From assembly GCA_027052755.1 (NCBI GenBank), contig JALUEN010000281.1, forward strand, positions 1 to 6,774: a DNA stretch of 6,774 nucleotides. Reading direction: 5' to 3'. The notes under the pieces were generated by a model. It saw nothing but the letters and a program-made list of their open reading frames with translations. It was not told the DNA's origin and ran no database searches. Within the stretch, counting starts at the first letter, position 1. Each line of letters starts with the position of its first letter. Of this stretch, positions 5,265 through 6,774 are shown one piece after another. The translations under genes were made by a program, and so were the position numbers. The stretch comes from a bacterium (GTDB lineage Bacteria > DRYD01 > JALUEN01).

Positions 5265-6152
5265 TTGGAAGAGCTGAGAGGTACATGGAGGGTGAAGACA
5301 GGCTTAGCTGAGATGCTAAAAGGTGGCGTGATCATGGATGTAACCACACCCGAGCAGGCGAAAATAGCTGAAGATGCAGGAGCTGTAGCTGTAATGGCTC
5401 TTGAGAAAGTCCCCGCTGATATAAGGAAAGCTGGTGGAGTAGCGAGGATGGCTGACCCAGAGATAATCCTGAAGATAATGGATGCGGTGACTATACCTGT
5501 GATGGCTAAGGTCAGGATTGGACACTTCGTGGAGGCTCAGATCCTTGAAGCTCTAGGAGTTGACTTCATTGATGAGAGCGAGGTATTAACTCCAGCAGAT
5601 GAGGAGCATCACATAAACAAACACCTCTTCAGGGTTCCCTTCGTATGTGGTGCTAGAAACTTAGGAGAAGCCCTGAGGAGGATAGCTGAGGGAGCAGCAA
5701 TGATAAGGACTAAAGGAGAGGCTGGTACTGGCAACGTAGTGGAAGCGGTTAGACACATGAGGAGAATAAACAAGGAGATAGAGATGTTGAAGAGGTTACC
5801 AGTTGAGGAGCTTTACGCTAAGGCAAAGGAGTACAGGGTACCGTTTAAACTAGTACAGCTAACTGCTCAGCTAGGTAGGTTACCTGTCGTGAACTTCGCT
5901 GCAGGTGGGATAGCTACTCCAGCAGATGCTGCCCTGATGATGCAGTTAGGTGCAGATGGTGTCTTCGTTGGGTCAGGTATATTCAAATCAGAGAACCCCT
6001 ACAAGAGAGCTAGAGCGATAGTCCTAGCCACAACTTACTACAACGATCCTAAGATGTTAGCCGAGATATCTAGGAACCTAGGTGAACCCATGCCTGGAAT
6101 TGATATAAGGACTCTCTCAGAGGGAGAGCTCCTTCAGGTAAGAGGTAACTAA
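5265..6152 (+). CDS. pdxS: Pyridoxal 5'-phosphate synthase lyase subunit PdxS
   Basis: Makes the vitamin B6 coenzyme PLP directly from ribose 5-phosphate, glyceraldehyde 3-phosphate and ammonia (DXP-independent route) as a cytoplasmic dodecamer. The 295-residue length equals the family norm (294 in Bacillus). Key residues are in place: D25 in GGVIMDV, catalytic K82 in [10 protein letters not shown], second lysine K150 in [11 protein letters not shown], and the phosphate-binding [27 protein letters not shown] late in the barrel. [17 protein letters not shown] is also diagnostic. The start is TTG. PdxS normally receives ammonia from the glutaminase PdxT, usually encoded next door; here a secreted-protein gene follows 20 bp later instead. 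Near-identity to family consensus throughout makes the call secure. Confidence 0.98.
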   Translation: MEELRGTWRVKTGLAEMLKGGVIMDVTTPEQAKIAEDAGAVAVMALEKVPADIRKAGGVARMADPEIILKIMDAVTIPVMAKVRIGHFVEAQILEALGVDFIDESEVLTPADEEHHINKHLFRVPFVCGARNLGEALRRIAEGAAMIRTKGEAGTGNVVEAVRHMRRINKEIEMLKRLPVEELYAKAKEYRVPFKLVQLTAQLGRLPVVNFAAGGIATPADAALMMQLGADGVFVGSGIFKSENPYKRARAIVLATTYYNDPKMLAEISRNLGEPMPGIDIRTLSEGELLQVRGN

Positions 6153-6158
6153 ACTATA

Positions 6159-6170
6159 GGGAGGAGAGGT
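6159..6170 (+). promoter_or_regulatory. Shine-Dalgarno for the last, partial gene
   Basis: The purine-rich run GGGAGGAGAGGT contains GGAGG at 6160-6164, 8 nt before ATG 6173. It begins 6 nt after the pdxS stop and is the main evidence that the following frame is a real gene in the same unit. Confidence 0.75.
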
Positions 6171-6172
6171 AA

Positions 6173-6774
6173 ATGAGTCGTCTATCCCTCGCTTTCCTCT
6201 GGGTATTGATATTCTTCCTCTCGTTTCAGTTAAAAGCTCTAGCAAAGCCCCCAGAGATGATTGTTATGCTTGCAAAAATAAGGGTAAAAATGGTAGAAGC
6301 GCCCAATGGTCAGAGGTTAGAAACTCCTATAAACCAAACCGTAAACATGAAGGTGTACTTTACAGATGATGCGATAGCTATTTACACTGACCCATCAATT
6401 ATCATTTACAAGTTAAGCCCCAAATATGAGCTGTGGATGTGTTATAACCTCTATAAGAGCTGTTTATACGCTAATGAAAGCAACTTAAAAAGCTCTCAAG
6501 CAAAATCATCCTTTAAACTTAATAACAAGATAACTAAGATAATGGCCACTTACAGAGATGCGACAAACTATATAAAGCCTACAGGTATGAGGAAGAAAAT
6601 CGGTAAGTATATTACTTACGGATATGAGTTTCGTGTAGAGGATTTTCTTAAAGCTCATCCTCAAGTAGCTAAAGAAAACCCTTTCCTAGCAAAAGTTAAG
6701 AGCACTATTTTCTGGGCAACTAAGAACCCTGAGGTCCTCAAATTAAATAATAAGCTAATAAAGGTATCTACATC
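6173..6774 (+). CDS. Secreted protein of unknown function, 3' end cut by window edge
   Basis: The frame stays open for 200 codons to the last base, so only the N-terminal part is seen. The first 24 residues form a good signal peptide: SR, a hydrophobic core rich in Leu/Phe/Trp, then KALA before KPPE as a likely signal peptidase I site. No lipobox is seen, so this is an exported or periplasmic protein. The mature part is lysine-rich and probably beta-rich (VNMKVYFTDDAIAIY, SIIIYKL). Two spaced features, an early YF strand with an IIIYKL/LW pair and a later TGMRKKIGKYITYGYEF segment, remind me of DUF4412-like proteins, where a similar GYxxxxY motif occurs. This is a weak, by-eye resemblance. 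C92 and C99 (WMCYNLYKSC) could pair. It sits 20 bp after pdxS. Function not recognised. Confidence 0.75.
   Translation, partial: MSRLSLAFLWVLIFFLSFQLKALAKPPEMIVMLAKIRVKMVEAPNGQRLETPINQTVNMKVYFTDDAIAIYTDPSIIIYKLSPKYELWMCYNLYKSCLYANESNLKSSQAKSSFKLNNKITKIMATYRDATNYIKPTGMRKKIGKYITYGYEFRVEDFLKAHPQVAKENPFLAKVKSTIFWATKNPEVLKLNNKLIKVST

Noticed and set aside
5316..5525. Minus-strand open frame of 69 codons
   Set aside because: Antisense to the most conserved part of pdxS; no support of its own.
1..6774. CRISPR array, tRNA, insertion sequence, phage or riboswitch
   Set aside because: No repeated spacers, cloverleaf, terminal inverted repeats, transposase or integrase motifs, or structured leader were seen; the only gap over 100 bp is the divergent promoter region.

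Overview
The window looks like chromosomal DNA from a bacterium. YebC (type I), PdxS, strong GGAGG ribosome sites and an N-terminal signal peptide all point to Bacteria. Arginine is mostly AGG/AGA, isoleucine often ATA and leucine often CTA/TTA, and the best remembered matches for PfpI and the dehydrogenase are thermophile proteins. I therefore infer a thermophilic, probably anaerobic or microaerophilic lineage. I cannot name a phylum from this sequence. Genes are packed tightly, with no tRNA, rRNA, CRISPR array, IS element or clear terminator.

Two transcription units diverge from a gap of about 140 bp near 2244-2381. The minus-strand unit reads ccdA-like (2243 to 1458), arsC (1452 to 1036), then a zinc-dependent alcohol dehydrogenase (1020 to 46). 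The dehydrogenase is interrupted by one in-frame TAG at 673-675, and its zinc ligands are intact on both sides. The CcdA-like protein appears circularly permuted: the helix that should be first, with its SPCxLP motif, is last. CcdA carries thiol electrons across the membrane and this type of ArsC consumes thioredoxin electrons, so the first two genes share a redox theme.

The plus-strand unit has six genes in one direction with gaps of only 20-26 bp: a PfpI/DJ-1 family protein, an AmrS-type radical SAM enzyme, YebC, a small single-domain cupin, PdxS (the PLP synthase subunit) and an unrecognised secreted protein that runs off the right edge. Nearly every start sits about 8 nt after a GGAG-type site, which lets several starts be corrected, including GTG for the cupin and TTG for pdxS and probably ccdA.

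The plus unit mixes protein or metabolite repair (PfpI), translation control (YebC), cofactor synthesis (PdxS) and two enzymes of unknown substrate (AmrS, cupin). No PdxT, MEMO or AMMECR1 partner lies inside the window. The observations most worth following are the permuted CcdA beside arsC, the amber-interrupted dehydrogenase, the tandem 12-bp ribosome-site repeat before amrS, and the partial secreted protein.
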